A stretch of 64,000 bases of DNA from Paenibacillus selenitireducens (GCF_002021565.1 NZ_MSZX01000001.1:27-64026), one strand, 5' to 3'. Numbered from the stretch's first letter, positions 14,033 to 24,004 are shown. Numbers and translations are program-made. The notes: generated by a model from the sequence alone, not told the origin.

Positions 14033-14761
14033 ATGTTAATGGACCGTTATTTCCAAGCGATCGAACAATTGCAGGAGAACATTCGAACGACCCAACGAGA
14101 GAGCATCGTCCGTGCAGCCACGAAGATTGCAGAAGCAGCAGCCCAAGGCCGAGGTGTACATTTGTATGATACAGGACATATTGTCGACCACGAGCTCATT
14201 CGTCGTGCAGGCGGATTATTGCTCATGAAGCCGCTCCGTGTTTCCCTCCAAATTGATAATCCGATACGAACCAGAGAATTATACGGCAAGAATAAGTCCA
14301 TGGAAGGGTTGGGGGAATATTTCCTGCGTGCTTCGAATGTGCATGAAGGAGACGTGTTGATCATGGGCTCCGTCTCAGGCAAAAGTGTCGAGGCGGTCGA
14401 TATTGCCCTGGCCGCGAAGGAAATGGGGATTACGTTAATCGTGCTAACTTCGCTGACATACTCCTCTCAAGTGAAATCGATGCATTCTTCCGGTAAACGG
14501 TTGTTTGAATTAGGGGACGTTGTGTTGGATAACGGTGCTCCGCTAGGTGACGCATTATTGCAGGTCGAGGGAATCGAGACAGGTATTCTTCCGGCGTCGG
14601 GTTTATCCGCGGCTTATATCATGTGGGCCGTGACGGCAGAATCCATTGAACAACTGCTTGCGAAAGGGATTACTCCTTCCGTTTACAAGAGCTATAATTA
14701 CGCGGACGGATGGGACTATAATGATAAGCAAGAGAAGACCTATGCGGAACATGGCTATTAA
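14033..14761 (+). CDS. SIS (sugar isomerase) domain protein, UPF0309-like
   Basis: This 242-residue protein has an SIS fold. RGVHLYDTGHIVDHELIRRA precedes the phosphosugar-binding loop GDVLIMGSVSGKSVEAVDIA, and MGITLIVLTSLTYSSQVKSM follows. SIS domains isomerise or bind phosphosugars; this type is often next to amino-sugar genes and may handle the kinase product. AAGGAGGAG lies 8 nt before the ATG. A terminator follows (14824-14859), so the ROK gene behind may have its own promoter. Confidence 0.8.
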   Translation: MLMDRYFQAIEQLQENIRTTQRESIVRAATKIAEAAAQGRGVHLYDTGHIVDHELIRRAGGLLLMKPLRVSLQIDNPIRTRELYGKNKSMEGLGEYFLRASNVHEGDVLIMGSVSGKSVEAVDIALAAKEMGITLIVLTSLTYSSQVKSMHSSGKRLFELGDVVLDNGAPLGDALLQVEGIETGILPASGLSAAYIMWAVTAESIEQLLAKGITPSVYKSYNYADGWDYNDKQEKTYAEHGY

Positions 14762-14823
14762 AAATAGACGATACATCTGGATGCGGATAACATAAAAACT
14801 TCGATGGATATGAGAGATGATTA

Positions 14824-14859
14824 AGAGGCTAGGGATGTGCACGCTAGCTTCTTTTTTTG
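14824..14859 (+). terminator. Intrinsic terminator
   Basis: AGAGGCTAG / CTAGCTTCT hairpin followed by TTTTTTT, after the SIS gene and before the ROK regulator. Confidence 0.75.
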
Positions 14860-14952
14860 TACGCAAAGTTCTGTCATTTCTACCAATTGACAGGGATAGG
14901 AAATCATTTTATATTAATAACACCACTGGAGAAATTAATTGAGGAGGCTGAA

Positions 14953-16113
14953 ATGCAGAAGCACGATCAGGATTATATCAAGCGGAAAAATAGAGATACC
15001 GTCTTCCATCTGATTAAAAATCATGCTCCCGTCTCGCGGGCGCAACTTGCTCGCATGACTGGGATGAGTCCCACCACCGTGAGCCGGATCGTCGCAGAGT
15101 TGGATGAGCAGGGGTATGTACTGGAATCGGAATCCGTGACATCGGGCGTCGGGCGGAAGGCTGCATGGCTGACGTTAAATCGCGCGATGGTATTGACCAT
15201 CGGGATCGAGCTGGATAAGACAAGGTTTCGGATTGGCATTATGGATTTGGATGGTGAACTCGTTGTCTTGAAAGAATACGAACGCATTCCTACCGAGACA
15301 CCTGAAGCGACGGTCATGCACATCCAGCGTACGTTAGATCAACTTTTTGATGAGGAAAAGATAGATCCTGCGAAGGTGATTGGCGTGGGTGTCGGAATTC
15401 CGGGCATTATAGACCATCGAAGCGGCGTGGTGATCTTGTCTGCTCAGCTTGGATGGCATCATGTCCCTGCAGCTGCATTGTTTCATGAGCATTTAGGGTA
15501 TGAGACGGTCATCGACAATGAATTAAAGGCCAGAGCACTCGCGGAGCATGTGAAGGGTCGAGCGATCCATTCCCGCAAAACCGCATTGATTCGATTTGGG
15601 AGCGGCGTAGGTTCAGCCCTGATTATCGAAGGCGAAATCTATCGTGGCGAAAATAATAGCGCGGGTGAAATCGGCCATACCGTCATCGATCCCATGGGAA
15701 CGACGTGTGAATGCGGGAAGGTTGGGTGTCTGCAGACATATATCGCCGAAGGAGCACTCCTCAAGGAGGCAAGCAAGTACAGCAGTATTACGAATCTGCC
15801 GGAGTTGTTCGAAGCTTCGCGAAGCGGTCACGTATGGGCCGAACAGATCGTTCGCAAAGCGATGGTCTATATGGGCGTGACGATCAATAATATTCTATGC
15901 ATGTACAATCCGGACAGTATCATCTTGAGCGGCGACATCGTGGAGAAGTTCCATGAGGTTCGGACGTTTATGGATGAGGGCGAATTGCATGCGATGATCT
16001 GGGAACCTCTACTGCATTCATTTGACATTCATTACTCGAGTCTAGAAGTTGAAGGCGTCGTCCTCGGGTCGGGGATGCTGGCGCAGAAGAAATTTTTTCG
16101 TGTAACCCATTAA
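14953..16113 (+). CDS. ROK-family transcriptional regulator (NagC/XylR-like)
   Basis: The protein has about 386 residues. An N-terminal winged helix (APVSRAQLARMTGMSPTTVS, then RIVAELDEQGYV) is followed by a ROK sugar-binding domain with IGVGVGIPGIIDH, RFGSGVGSALIIEGEIYRG, the AGEIGHTVID signature and the zinc motif CECGKVGC. It probably represses the surrounding operon until an amino sugar or its phosphate binds. The ATG at 14953 follows GAGGAGG by 5 nt; the longer frame from 14857 crosses the terminator and is rejected. Confidence 0.88.
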   Translation: MQKHDQDYIKRKNRDTVFHLIKNHAPVSRAQLARMTGMSPTTVSRIVAELDEQGYVLESESVTSGVGRKAAWLTLNRAMVLTIGIELDKTRFRIGIMDLDGELVVLKEYERIPTETPEATVMHIQRTLDQLFDEEKIDPAKVIGVGVGIPGIIDHRSGVVILSAQLGWHHVPAAALFHEHLGYETVIDNELKARALAEHVKGRAIHSRKTALIRFGSGVGSALIIEGEIYRGENNSAGEIGHTVIDPMGTTCECGKVGCLQTYIAEGALLKEASKYSSITNLPELFEASRSGHVWAEQIVRKAMVYMGVTINNILCMYNPDSIILSGDIVEKFHEVRTFMDEGELHAMIWEPLLHSFDIHYSSLEVEGVVLGSGMLAQKKFFRVTH

Positions 16114-16139
16114 AAGAAGTGAAGGGACGGGGAGTTCTT

Positions 16140-17153
16140 ATGAATTATAAGGCACTGGTAGAGCAAGATCGCGGGGGAATTTTAGAAAATGTTCATTTTG
16201 GCGTCGTATGCGGCGTAGATGAGCAGAGCGAGGTATCATTTTCTGTTGGCGATCCTGAGCATCATACGTTTTTGCGTTCGGCAGCAAAGCCGTTTCAAGC
16301 GATTCCCGCAGCTCTCCATCGCATTGACGAGATCTATGGGCTAACCAGCAAAGAGGCTGCTTTGTTCGCGGCATCCCACCGCGGGGAAACCTATCATATT
16401 GAAGGCCTTCAGTCGATCATGGAGAAAACCGGCTTGCATGAAGAGTCTCTGGTTGTCTTACCGACGTACCCGCTGAATGATGCGCCGAAATATGAGCTTC
16501 TCCGTCATAACGAAGAGAAACGCCGAATCTATCACAATTGTTCAGGCAAACATTTCGGTGTCCTAGCCACTTGTAAACATTTGGGGTACCCTTTAGAAAA
16601 CTACTATGAAGCGGAGCATCCTTTGCAACAGGAAATTTTGAAGGTATTCGCTTATTTAACGGAATACCCGCAGGAGCAAATCGGGATCGGCGTAGATGGA
16701 TGCGGTTTTCCTGTGTATGCCCTGCCGCTCAAAAATTTAGCGATTGGATACCTGAAGCTGGCTTGTCCTGACCTGATCGAAGATGCAGAAATTCGCGCAG
16801 CTGTCGTGAAAGTCGCAGGATGGATGAATGAAAATCCAGATATTATTGCTAGCCACGAATTCATTTGCTCCGAACTCTTGCGCGATCCGAATATCGTCGC
16901 GAAAGGCGGCGCCAAAGGGGTATATGGCGTGGGCTTGAAGAAGGAGCGTATGGCATTTGCGCTCAAAGTGATTGACGGCTCTGAATTGGTATGGCCGACA
17001 ATTGTGGCATCCATCTTGGAGCAAATCGGTTACGAGAATAAGGAGACCATTGCGCGGCTATATGCGCTTACGCCTTCGGAGATTCGTAACGATAACCAGC
17101 GACTTGTCGGAGAGAACCGCGTAACATTCGATATTCGCCAGCAAAATGAATAG
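16140..17153 (+). CDS. Asparaginase (L-asparaginase II / RheAII type)
   Basis: The protein has about 337 residues of the PF06089 asparaginase family, unrelated to AnsA. The serine/lysine motif FLRSAAKPFQAIP, the segment AASHRGETYH, NCSGKHFGVLATCKHLGYPL and GVDGCGFPVYALPLKNLA are all present, as in family members that hydrolyse asparagine to aspartate and ammonia. GGGGAG precedes the ATG at 16140. It sits 26 bp after the ROK gene and 14 bp before a dipeptidase, in one operon that appears to degrade peptides and amides. Confidence 0.85.
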   Translation: MNYKALVEQDRGGILENVHFGVVCGVDEQSEVSFSVGDPEHHTFLRSAAKPFQAIPAALHRIDEIYGLTSKEAALFAASHRGETYHIEGLQSIMEKTGLHEESLVVLPTYPLNDAPKYELLRHNEEKRRIYHNCSGKHFGVLATCKHLGYPLENYYEAEHPLQQEILKVFAYLTEYPQEQIGIGVDGCGFPVYALPLKNLAIGYLKLACPDLIEDAEIRAAVVKVAGWMNENPDIIASHEFICSELLRDPNIVAKGGAKGVYGVGLKKERMAFALKVIDGSELVWPTIVASILEQIGYENKETIARLYALTPSEIRNDNQRLVGENRVTFDIRQQNE

Positions 17154-17167
17154 GGAGGTGATCTACG

Positions 17168-18643
17168 ATGCAGGATGAACAATCACTTGATAGCGCTGCC
17201 AATACCATCGATTGGCGAGTTGAAGTCGAGCATAGAAGGAATGATTTGCTCGAAGATTTGAAAGGGCTCTTGCGTATTCCAAGCGTAAAGGATGAGCAGA
17301 CGATGGGGCAAGGCCACCCGATGGGACGCGAGATAGGTCGGGCTTTGAACTATATGCTGGAGCTTTCGCAACAGGCAGGGTTTCGCACGAAAAACCTGGA
17401 TGGGTACGTCGGGTATGCCGAATTTGGCGATGCAAGGAACGAACGGCATATCGCGGTGCTGTGTCACTTGGATGTTGTACCGGCAGGTGAAGGCTGGACT
17501 TCCCCGCCTTTCGAACCGACGATTCGCGAAGGCAAGCTCTTTGCTCGTGGGGCGATCGATGATAAAGGGCCTACGATGGCCTCCTTTTATGCCTTAAGAC
17601 TACTGCAAGAATTGAACTTGCAGACCAAGTCTAACATTCGCTTAATTTTCGGCACGGATGAAGAGAACACGCATCTGTGCATGGAGCATTACAAGAAGCT
17701 GGAGAAGCTCCCTGCAATTGGGTTTGCGCCAGATGCAGAGTTCCCGATCGTGCATGCAGAGAAGGGGCAGATCAATACGAAGATTGTTATGAAACCTTCC
17801 GAGGAACGGGAGACAGCCGGGGATGAAGGATTCTCGCTGCTCACATTCCATGCGGGCGGTATCGCCAATATGGTGCCGGATACGGCGCAAGCGGTCATTA
17901 GGGGCGAACAACAGGCGCTATCGTCGTTAGCCGAAGCTTTTCAATCCTTTTTCGCATCCCGGAAGCGTGCATGCCACGCTAATATCGACACGGCTGTATC
18001 ACAAGTTACGTTAACGGTGAACGGGGTATCGGCCCATGGCATGGAGCCGGAAAAAGGTGTGAATGCAGGGTTGGAATTGATCCATTTCCTGCGGGGAGCT
18101 TCGTTCCAATCGGATGCGGATCGTTATGTCGCTTGCCTGGACACCTACCTGTTCGAGGATTGCCTAGGTCAACGGCTGGGGGCTGCCTACGAAGACGATA
18201 TTTCCGGACCGCTGACAATCAATTCAGGAATCATGCAATTTGAAGTCGATGGTGAAGCTTTTTTCCACATCAATCTTCGGTTTCCCGTAACCGATCATGA
18301 GGATCGGATATTGGCAAAAATCGCCGAGGCCACCGCTAATTATGGGTTTGCGATCGAACCGCCGAATATAAAAAAACCGCATCATGTAGATCGCAATCAT
18401 CCGATGATTCATCGCATGCAGCGAATCTATGCGGAAGAAACGCAGCTGGAACCAGCGCTGTTAACGACTGGCGGAGGCACCTATGCCGCGCACATTCCGA
18501 GTGGGGTTGCATTCGGACCCCTATTTCCGGGTCAGGAGTCCACGGCCCATCAACGGGATGAGTACATGGTTGTAGACGATATCCTGACAGCTACGGTAAT
18601 TTATGCGCGTGCAATGTACGAATTGGCCAATTTAGAGGAGTAA
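17168..18643 (+). CDS. pepV: M20 dipeptidase, PepV-like
   Basis: This 491-residue protein has the M20A zinc peptidase layout. The metal ligands are seen in HIAVLCHLDVVPAGEGW and LFARGAIDDKGPTMASFYAL, the general base in IFGTDEENTHLCMEHY, and a further ligand in FAPDAEFPIVHAEKG. The lid domain and the C-terminal His (STAHQRDEYM) are intact. PepV enzymes cleave dipeptides in the cytosol. GGGAGGTG precedes the ATG. It is tightly packed between the asparaginase and leucyl aminopeptidase genes. Confidence 0.88.
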   Translation: MQDEQSLDSAANTIDWRVEVEHRRNDLLEDLKGLLRIPSVKDEQTMGQGHPMGREIGRALNYMLELSQQAGFRTKNLDGYVGYAEFGDARNERHIAVLCHLDVVPAGEGWTSPPFEPTIREGKLFARGAIDDKGPTMASFYALRLLQELNLQTKSNIRLIFGTDEENTHLCMEHYKKLEKLPAIGFAPDAEFPIVHAEKGQINTKIVMKPSEERETAGDEGFSLLTFHAGGIANMVPDTAQAVIRGEQQALSSLAEAFQSFFASRKRACHANIDTAVSQVTLTVNGVSAHGMEPEKGVNAGLELIHFLRGASFQSDADRYVACLDTYLFEDCLGQRLGAAYEDDISGPLTINSGIMQFEVDGEAFFHINLRFPVTDHEDRILAKIAEATANYGFAIEPPNIKKPHHVDRNHPMIHRMQRIYAEETQLEPALLTTGGGTYAAHIPSGVAFGPLFPGQESTAHQRDEYMVVDDILTATVIYARAMYELANLEE

Positions 18644-18661
18644 CGAAGGGGAGGAATCGAA

Positions 18662-20116
18662 ATGCATATCGTGGCAGGTCAAGATCAGACGGTTGACACA
18701 CTTATTTATCCGTTATTCGAAGAAGATCTCGCGCATCATTTAGCTTATGAGGTACGTCCTCATATGAAGCAGAGAGGTCAAACGACATGGTTCTTCGGGC
18801 AACGTGGAGAACAACATTTGCTCGTTGTTGGCATGGGGAAAAGAACGGACTTCCAAGCGGAACGGCTTCGTGAGGCGGCAGGAAACGCGGGGCGTGCTGC
18901 TGAACGGGAAGGCGTCCGCTCCGTTGGGGTAAAGCTCGAGGCGCTTCAAGTGCTCGCCGCAAATGAGCTCACGATGGCGTCATTGATTACCGCATGGGTG
19001 GAAGGCTGGTTGTTGGGCACGTATGTGTTCGATACTTATAAGTCGAAGAAAACAGTCCGGACTATCGAGCAGATGCAGCTGCACGTCGATGCAAGTTCTG
19101 AGATAGATGAGGCCATTATGACAGGCCGAATTCGTGCGAAGGGAACGATCTTCACACGGGAGATGGTTAACGAACCTGCGAACCAGTTGAACCCGGATTC
19201 ATTCGTTGAGCGTATTCAAGCCCACTATGCCGAGGGAAAAGCACAACTTCGAGTCTACCGCGGGGAACAACTTGAACAGCTGCAAATGAGAGGGCTCATC
19301 ACTGTAGGGCAAGGAAGCCCGCATCCGCCTGCTTTCGTAGAACTGCGTTATTGCACAGATCCTTCCTTGCCGTTGACGGCGCTCGTGGGCAAGGGAGTTA
19401 CCTTTGACATGGGCGGTATGAATGTCAAATCAGGCAAAGACATTAGCGATGCCCGGTTTGATATGGGCGGTGCGGCAGCTGTCCTAGGAGCCATGGACAT
19501 ACTGATGGAGTTGGAAGTGAAGACCAATGTGGTCGCGTTGCTTGTGATTGCAGAGAATGTACCGGACGGAGCCGCTTATTTGCCCTCGGACATTATCCAG
19601 TATCCTAACGGCATCTCTGTGCAGGTTGGCAATACCGACGGAGAGGGCAGATTGATGCTGGCGGATGCGCTGCTCTATGCTCACCGTATCGGAGCACAAG
19701 AGGTTGTTGAATTGGCGACATTAACCGGCACGATCGGCGTTGCGCTCGGCTTAGGCATCGCGGGTATTTTCGGAAATGAAGGACTCAGTCATGCCCTGAT
19801 TCGTGCAGGGGAGAAGAGCGGGGATCGATTGTGGCCGCTTCCGATTATAGATGAATATGAGACGTTTTTGAAAAGCGATTATGCAGATTTGAATAATAAT
19901 AGTTCCAGCCCGTATGGCGGGGCAATTATGGCGGCGTTGTTTCTGCGTCATTTTGTCGATCCATCCCAACGTTGGGTGCATATCGACATGGCGAATACCG
20001 TGCAAGCCCACGCAGCGTGCGGACATTATATACCGGGAGCGACAGGGTACGGGGCAAGGTTATTAACCGACTATATCATGGAGCGCTCGGCATCTTACAT
20101 GCAAGGAGGAATGTAG
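18662..20116 (+). CDS. M17 leucyl aminopeptidase family protein
   Basis: This 484-residue protein has an N-terminal macro-like domain and a C-terminal M17 peptidase. The metal-binding core is ALVGKGVTFDMGGMNVKSGK, then DARFDMGGAAAVLGAMDI and NTDGEGRLMLADALLYAHR. Lys, the three Asp and the Glu ligands are in place. DARFDMGG replaces the common MKxDMaG and NTDGEGR replaces NTDAEGR, so it is a diverged branch. It would remove N-terminal residues from peptides. It starts 18 bp after pepV and ends 1 bp before cutC. Confidence 0.83.
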   Translation: MHIVAGQDQTVDTLIYPLFEEDLAHHLAYEVRPHMKQRGQTTWFFGQRGEQHLLVVGMGKRTDFQAERLREAAGNAGRAAEREGVRSVGVKLEALQVLAANELTMASLITAWVEGWLLGTYVFDTYKSKKTVRTIEQMQLHVDASSEIDEAIMTGRIRAKGTIFTREMVNEPANQLNPDSFVERIQAHYAEGKAQLRVYRGEQLEQLQMRGLITVGQGSPHPPAFVELRYCTDPSLPLTALVGKGVTFDMGGMNVKSGKDISDARFDMGGAAAVLGAMDILMELEVKTNVVALLVIAENVPDGAAYLPSDIIQYPNGISVQVGNTDGEGRLMLADALLYAHRIGAQEVVELATLTGTIGVALGLGIAGIFGNEGLSHALIRAGEKSGDRLWPLPIIDEYETFLKSDYADLNNNSSSPYGGAIMAALFLRHFVDPSQRWVHIDMANTVQAHAACGHYIPGATGYGARLLTDYIMERSASYMQGGM

Positions 20117-20117
20117 C

Positions 20118-20813
20118 ATGATTCTAGAAGTCATTGCCACAACGTTAACGGATGCGGTCTTGGCTGAACAAGGCGGAGCCGATCGGATCGAATTGATTAC
20201 CGGGTTTGCGGAAGGCGGGTTAACGCCAAGCCAAGGGTTAATCGAAGCTGTGGTCGGGTCCGTTCATATCCCCGTTCAGGTGATGATTCGTCCACACAGC
20301 CAATCGTTTACGTATAACGAAGCGGATTTTCGTACGATGTTAACGGATATTCGCGTTGTGAAGAAGGCGGGCGCTCGAGGTATCGTGATTGGAGCTTTGA
20401 CAGAAGCGCATCGTATTGATGTCGATATCATGCATCGGCTGCTGGCAGAAGCGGAAGGGATGGACGTCACCTTCCATCGGGCTTTCGACGAGGTGGAGGA
20501 CCAAGTCGAAGCGCTTGGATTATTATCGCAGTTCCCTCAGATTCGACGTGTGCTCACTTCCGGCGGAACAGCGCCGGCACCGCAAGCGATGCCGCAAATC
20601 AAACGATTGGTGGAAGCATCGCTACAGTACGGTATTGAGATTCTCGCGGGTTATGGATTAGCGCGGGAAGGATTGGAAGCCTTTATCGAACACACGGGTG
20701 TCCGCGAAGTGCATTTCGGATCTGCTGTTCGCGAGAACGGCAAATCTACAGCTCCCGTGGATGTCGAACGGGTTGCTGCGATCCAACAAGTATTAAAGTC
20801 ATATCACAGATAA
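20118..20813 (+). CDS. cutC: CutC family protein
   Basis: This 231-residue TIM barrel of the CutC family contains GADRIELITGFAEGGLTPSQ, VQVMIRPHSQSFTYNEAD, VDVTFHRAFDEVED-type DVTFHRAFDEVED, and VLTSGGTAPAPQAM. CutC was named for copper tolerance, but in Firmicutes it often sits with amino-sugar genes and its reaction is unsettled; this context supports a metabolic role. AAGGAGG precedes the ATG. It is the last gene of the run and is followed by a strong terminator. Confidence 0.88.
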   Translation: MILEVIATTLTDAVLAEQGGADRIELITGFAEGGLTPSQGLIEAVVGSVHIPVQVMIRPHSQSFTYNEADFRTMLTDIRVVKKAGARGIVIGALTEAHRIDVDIMHRLLAEAEGMDVTFHRAFDEVEDQVEALGLLSQFPQIRRVLTSGGTAPAPQAMPQIKRLVEASLQYGIEILAGYGLAREGLEAFIEHTGVREVHFGSAVRENGKSTAPVDVERVAAIQQVLKSYHR

Positions 20814-20823
20814 GATGCAGAAA

Positions 20824-20861
20824 GGCGACCCGCATGCTTAGGAGATGCGGGTCGCCTTTTT
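20824..20861. terminator. Bidirectional terminator
   Basis: GGCGACCCGCAT / ATGCGGGTCGCC, 12-bp perfect arms, followed by TTTTT. It lies between the convergent cutC and ABC permease genes. Confidence 0.85.
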
Positions 20862-20870
20862 GTCGGCAGA

Positions 20871-21698
20871 TTATTCTTTCACCGCCCCAGCACTTAAGCC
20901 AGACTCGACTTTTTCTTGGAACAGCAGGTAGATGACAATGGTTGGGATAATGGTGAGAATGATGCCTGCGAACGTCGGTCCCATCTGCGAGCTGCCGCGT
21001 TCGCCGACAAAGGACATGAGCGCCATGGAGATATTGAACATGTTACGGTCGCTGATAATGATCACGTTCCAGATCAGGTCATTATAAATATCGAAGAAGG
21101 CCAGAATCCCAGCGGTGGAGATTGCTGGCATCGTTAACGGCGCCAAAATTCGAAATAACAGGGTAAACGGGCCGCAACCGTCCATCACGGCGGATTCATC
21201 GATTTCCTTATTAATGCCTTTCATGAAGCCGGTGATGAGGAAGATCGTCAATGGCAATCCAAAAGTTGCATATAGAATGATCATAATTAGATAATTGTTA
21301 AAGCCGTTAATGGAGCCGATCATTCTGGAAATCGGGATGACAAGCGAATACACCGGAATCATGAGCCCCATGATGAAATAAATGTAAAGCGTATTATTCC
21401 ATTTGAACGAAAACCGCGTTAGCATAAATGAGGTCATTGTTCCCAGGAGCAAGGTCAATACAGTTCCGCCTGCCGCATAGAAAAAGGAATTCAGAACGGC
21501 ACGATCAATATGTGCGGTCGAGAAGGCTAAGGAATAGTTATTCCACAGCCATACTTGAGGCAAGGAGAACACGGTATTATAGATTTCATTATTATCTTTG
21601 AAGGAAGATAGAACAGAAAAAAGTAACGGATAGATAAAAACGGCGGCACAAATCAATGAAAAGACATACACCGTTATTTTTTTGGAGCCGATCGTCAT
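20871..21698 (-). CDS. Sugar ABC transporter permease, MalG-type
   Basis: This 275-residue protein has six predicted membrane helices (the first is VYVFSLICAAVFIYPLLFSV). The EAA-like cytoplasmic loop ESAVMDGCGPFTLLFRILAP contacts the ATPase. It is the second permease of a carbohydrate uptake-1 importer. It lies 16 bp downstream of the MalF-type permease. No ATPase gene is in the cluster, as is common when a shared MsmX-type ATPase serves several importers. Confidence 0.88.
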   Translation of the reverse strand: MTIGSKKITVYVFSLICAAVFIYPLLFSVLSSFKDNNEIYNTVFSLPQVWLWNNYSLAFSTAHIDRAVLNSFFYAAGGTVLTLLLGTMTSFMLTRFSFKWNNTLYIYFIMGLMIPVYSLVIPISRMIGSINGFNNYLIMIILYATFGLPLTIFLITGFMKGINKEIDESAVMDGCGPFTLLFRILAPLTMPAISTAGILAFFDIYNDLIWNVIIISDRNMFNISMALMSFVGERGSSQMGPTFAGIILTIIPTIVIYLLFQEKVESGLSAGAVKE

Positions 21699-21714
21699 TG
21701 TTTGGTCACCTGCC

Positions 21715-22596
21715 TTATTTAATCGTCTTCGTATTCATTAGTTTATTGAGGATGACAGTCGATAAGAGAGCCGCGACGATAATAAACGTGCCAATGGCAT
21801 TTCCCATACCGAAGTTGTTGTATTTAAAAGATTCATAGTATAAGAGCGTCGTCGGCACATCTGTCGCCCCATTGGGACCCCCGCCCGTCATGACGAAGAT
21901 TTGTCCGAACACCCGGAGCGACTGCGTAACGGCTAATATGGAGAAGATCTTGAGCGTCTCCTTCATGAGCGGAACCGTAATATATATCAGCTTCTTAAGA
22001 CCGACAGCCCCGTCCATGGCCGCCGCCTCGTAGAGCTGCTCTGGAATCGCCACCATCCCGCTGGCGAAAATAATCATATTTAATCCACAGTAAATCCACG
22101 CGTTCACAACGACAACCGTATAGATGGCAATGGAGGGTTCCCCCAGCCAATCTCTCGTAAGTGAGCTTCCCCCGAGGGCGGATAAAATCATATTGACGAG
22201 ACCGCCATCCCCTTTCAAAAGGAACTGCCACATCAAACCGACCGCGGTAAGGGGGAGAACAGAAGGCATAAAAAAGGCGATTTTGAAGAAACGTCTGCCT
22301 TTTAACTTACTTGTTACGATATGCGCCAGCAAAAAGGCTGCAGGCAGAATCAATAGGAAGGAAGCGAGAATGAACACACCGATATTTTTAAGGGCGTGAT
22401 AGAACTCTGGCTTTTGGAACATTTCACTGTAATTCTGAAATCCGACAAATTCGAGTGCGACATTTTTAATCCCGTTCCAACTAAAAAAGGACATGTAACC
22501 GGTCTGGAAAATCGGAACGATAAACGCAAGGGTGTATAGAAGCAATGCCGGCAATACGAAGATTGCTGCAGTGAAATACGGTTTTCTGCCGACCAT
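21715..22596 (-). CDS. Sugar ABC transporter permease, MalF-type
   Basis: This 293-residue protein has six membrane helices and the EAA loop QLYEAAAMDGAVGLKKLIYI. It pairs with the MalG-type permease downstream to form the channel. It is separated from the solute-binding gene upstream by a hairpin that may keep binding-protein mRNA in excess. Confidence 0.88.
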   Translation of the reverse strand: MVGRKPYFTAAIFVLPALLLYTLAFIVPIFQTGYMSFFSWNGIKNVALEFVGFQNYSEMFQKPEFYHALKNIGVFILASFLLILPAAFLLAHIVTSKLKGRRFFKIAFFMPSVLPLTAVGLMWQFLLKGDGGLVNMILSALGGSSLTRDWLGEPSIAIYTVVVVNAWIYCGLNMIIFASGMVAIPEQLYEAAAMDGAVGLKKLIYITVPLMKETLKIFSILAVTQSLRVFGQIFVMTGGGPNGATDVPTTLLYYESFKYNNFGMGNAIGTFIIVAALLSTVILNKLMNTKTIK

Positions 22597-22628
22597 CTTG
22601 GTTTCCTCCTGACATCTTGAAATGCATC

Positions 22629-22659
22629 ATGCCTGCCTGTATGAGAGGAAGGCAGGCAT
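22629..22659 (-). other. Intercistronic hairpin
   Basis: ATGCCTGCCT / AGGCAGGCAT, 10-bp perfect arms without a T tract, between the binding-protein and permease genes. Such hairpins usually protect upstream mRNA or weaken read-through. Confidence 0.65.
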
Positions 22660-22672
22660 GACGTAAATGGGT

Positions 22673-24004
22673 TTATTTCGTGTTGGACTCGACGAATTTC
22701 TGAATCGTATCGGCTGTTTTTTGTGCGTCGTTGCCTGCGAACATGCCTTGAATTTCATTTCTTACTTTGTCTTGCAGCTGCATGATCGGGCTGTATTCTT
22801 CAATTTCGCCTTTGAAATCTTTCGCCGTGCTTTGGGCTTTAATATATTCAGCGGTTACGGGATCCAGGGAAGCCGGATCGATATCCATTTTAACCGGATA
22901 AACGCCGCCTTTGGTTTCTTGCAAAAATAATTTAGAAGCGTCTACGGACGTAAGGTATTTCAACAATTTGATGGTCGCGTCTTTCTTTGCGCCTTCGACC
23001 GCTTTGGAGACGGAATACCCGCCAGCGCCGCCGAACCAGTTATCCTTAAAGTCAGGTTTGTCGGAGAAGCCTGGGAACGGAATAACACCGATTTTATCGG
23101 CAAGCGGCGATGAAGCCAACGAGGAAATCGCCCATACGCCTTCAAACATCATCGCGCTTTTGCCGCTTAAGAACATGCTTGTAATTTGGTTGCCATCGGT
23201 TGTGTTCATGTTTTTGCCGAAAATACCTTTATCCTGCCAGCTCTTCATCAATTCAAGCAGGGACACCATATCCGGATCGTTCCATTTCGCCGTGCCGCTC
23301 ATGAGATCCTCGGTTTTTTGGAACCCGTATTTTTTCAGCGAGAGATTGGTGAGCAAGTGACCGCCGCGGAAGTTATCTTTATCGGCCATAGCCATCGGCA
23401 CAACACCGATTCCTTTAAATTTCTCCGCTACGGCTTCGAACTCTTCAATCGTGGTAGGAGGTGCGGCATTGATTTGTTGGAACAGCTCTTTATTGTAATA
23501 GATAGCTACACTGTAGAATTCATTCGGAACGCCATAGGTACCCGGGAAATCGGTGAACTGCCATGTGCCGAACAGAGGCAAAAATGCGTCGGACCAAGTC
23601 TTGTCTTCATCGATGACCGGCTGCAAATCCAATGCGATGTTTTTCGCATAATCTTTAAAAGCAACGCCGCCGTAGTTCATCCAAATCTCAGGTACGTTCC
23701 CCGTTGCCACAGCCGTTTTCAATTTGTTGTTGAATGCGGCTTCATCATTCAGGGATTCATCGACGACCGTAATGTTCGGGTTTTCTTCCATAAATTTTTT
23801 GATCAGGGACTGAAAGGCCAGGGATTTCGGATCTGTGCCTGCAATCCGTGTAAGAATTCGAATACTGACTTTGTCACCGCTTTTCGATTCGCTGCCCGTG
23901 CTGCCGTCAGATGGTGCACTGTTTTCTTTGGTTCCGCAGCCGGATAGCAGGGTTGAAGCGGCCAAGATTAACGTAAGGATCATTGTAAGCGCTCTTTTTT
24001 TCAT
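22673..24004 (-). CDS. Sugar ABC transporter solute-binding lipoprotein
   Basis: This 443-residue extracellular binding protein (SBP family 1) has a lipoprotein signal peptide with lipobox LSGC (Cys near residue 23) and a Ser/Gly-rich linker, then words such as FMEENPNITVVDESLNDEA, VPEIWMNYGGVAFKDYA and GKSAMMFEGVWAISSLAS typical of oligosaccharide binders. It is tethered to the outer face of the membrane and delivers sugar to the two permeases downstream. It has its own promoter. Confidence 0.9.
   Translation of the reverse strand: MKKRALTMILTLILAASTLLSGCGTKENSAPSDGSTGSESKSGDKVSIRILTRIAGTDPKSLAFQSLIKKFMEENPNITVVDESLNDEAAFNNKLKTAVATGNVPEIWMNYGGVAFKDYAKNIALDLQPVIDEDKTWSDAFLPLFGTWQFTDFPGTYGVPNEFYSVAIYYNKELFQQINAAPPTTIEEFEAVAEKFKGIGVVPMAMADKDNFRGGHLLTNLSLKKYGFQKTEDLMSGTAKWNDPDMVSLLELMKSWQDKGIFGKNMNTTDGNQITSMFLSGKSAMMFEGVWAISSLASSPLADKIGVIPFPGFSDKPDFKDNWFGGAGGYSVSKAVEGAKKDATIKLLKYLTSVDASKLFLQETKGGVYPVKMDIDPASLDPVTAEYIKAQSTAKDFKGEIEEYSPIMQLQDKVRNEIQGMFAGNDAQKTADTIQKFVESNTK

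Noticed and set aside
22911-23947. Long plus-strand frames (149 and 253 codons) over the solute-binding gene
   Set aside because: They are antisense shadows of a clear lipoprotein gene, with no ribosome site or domain.
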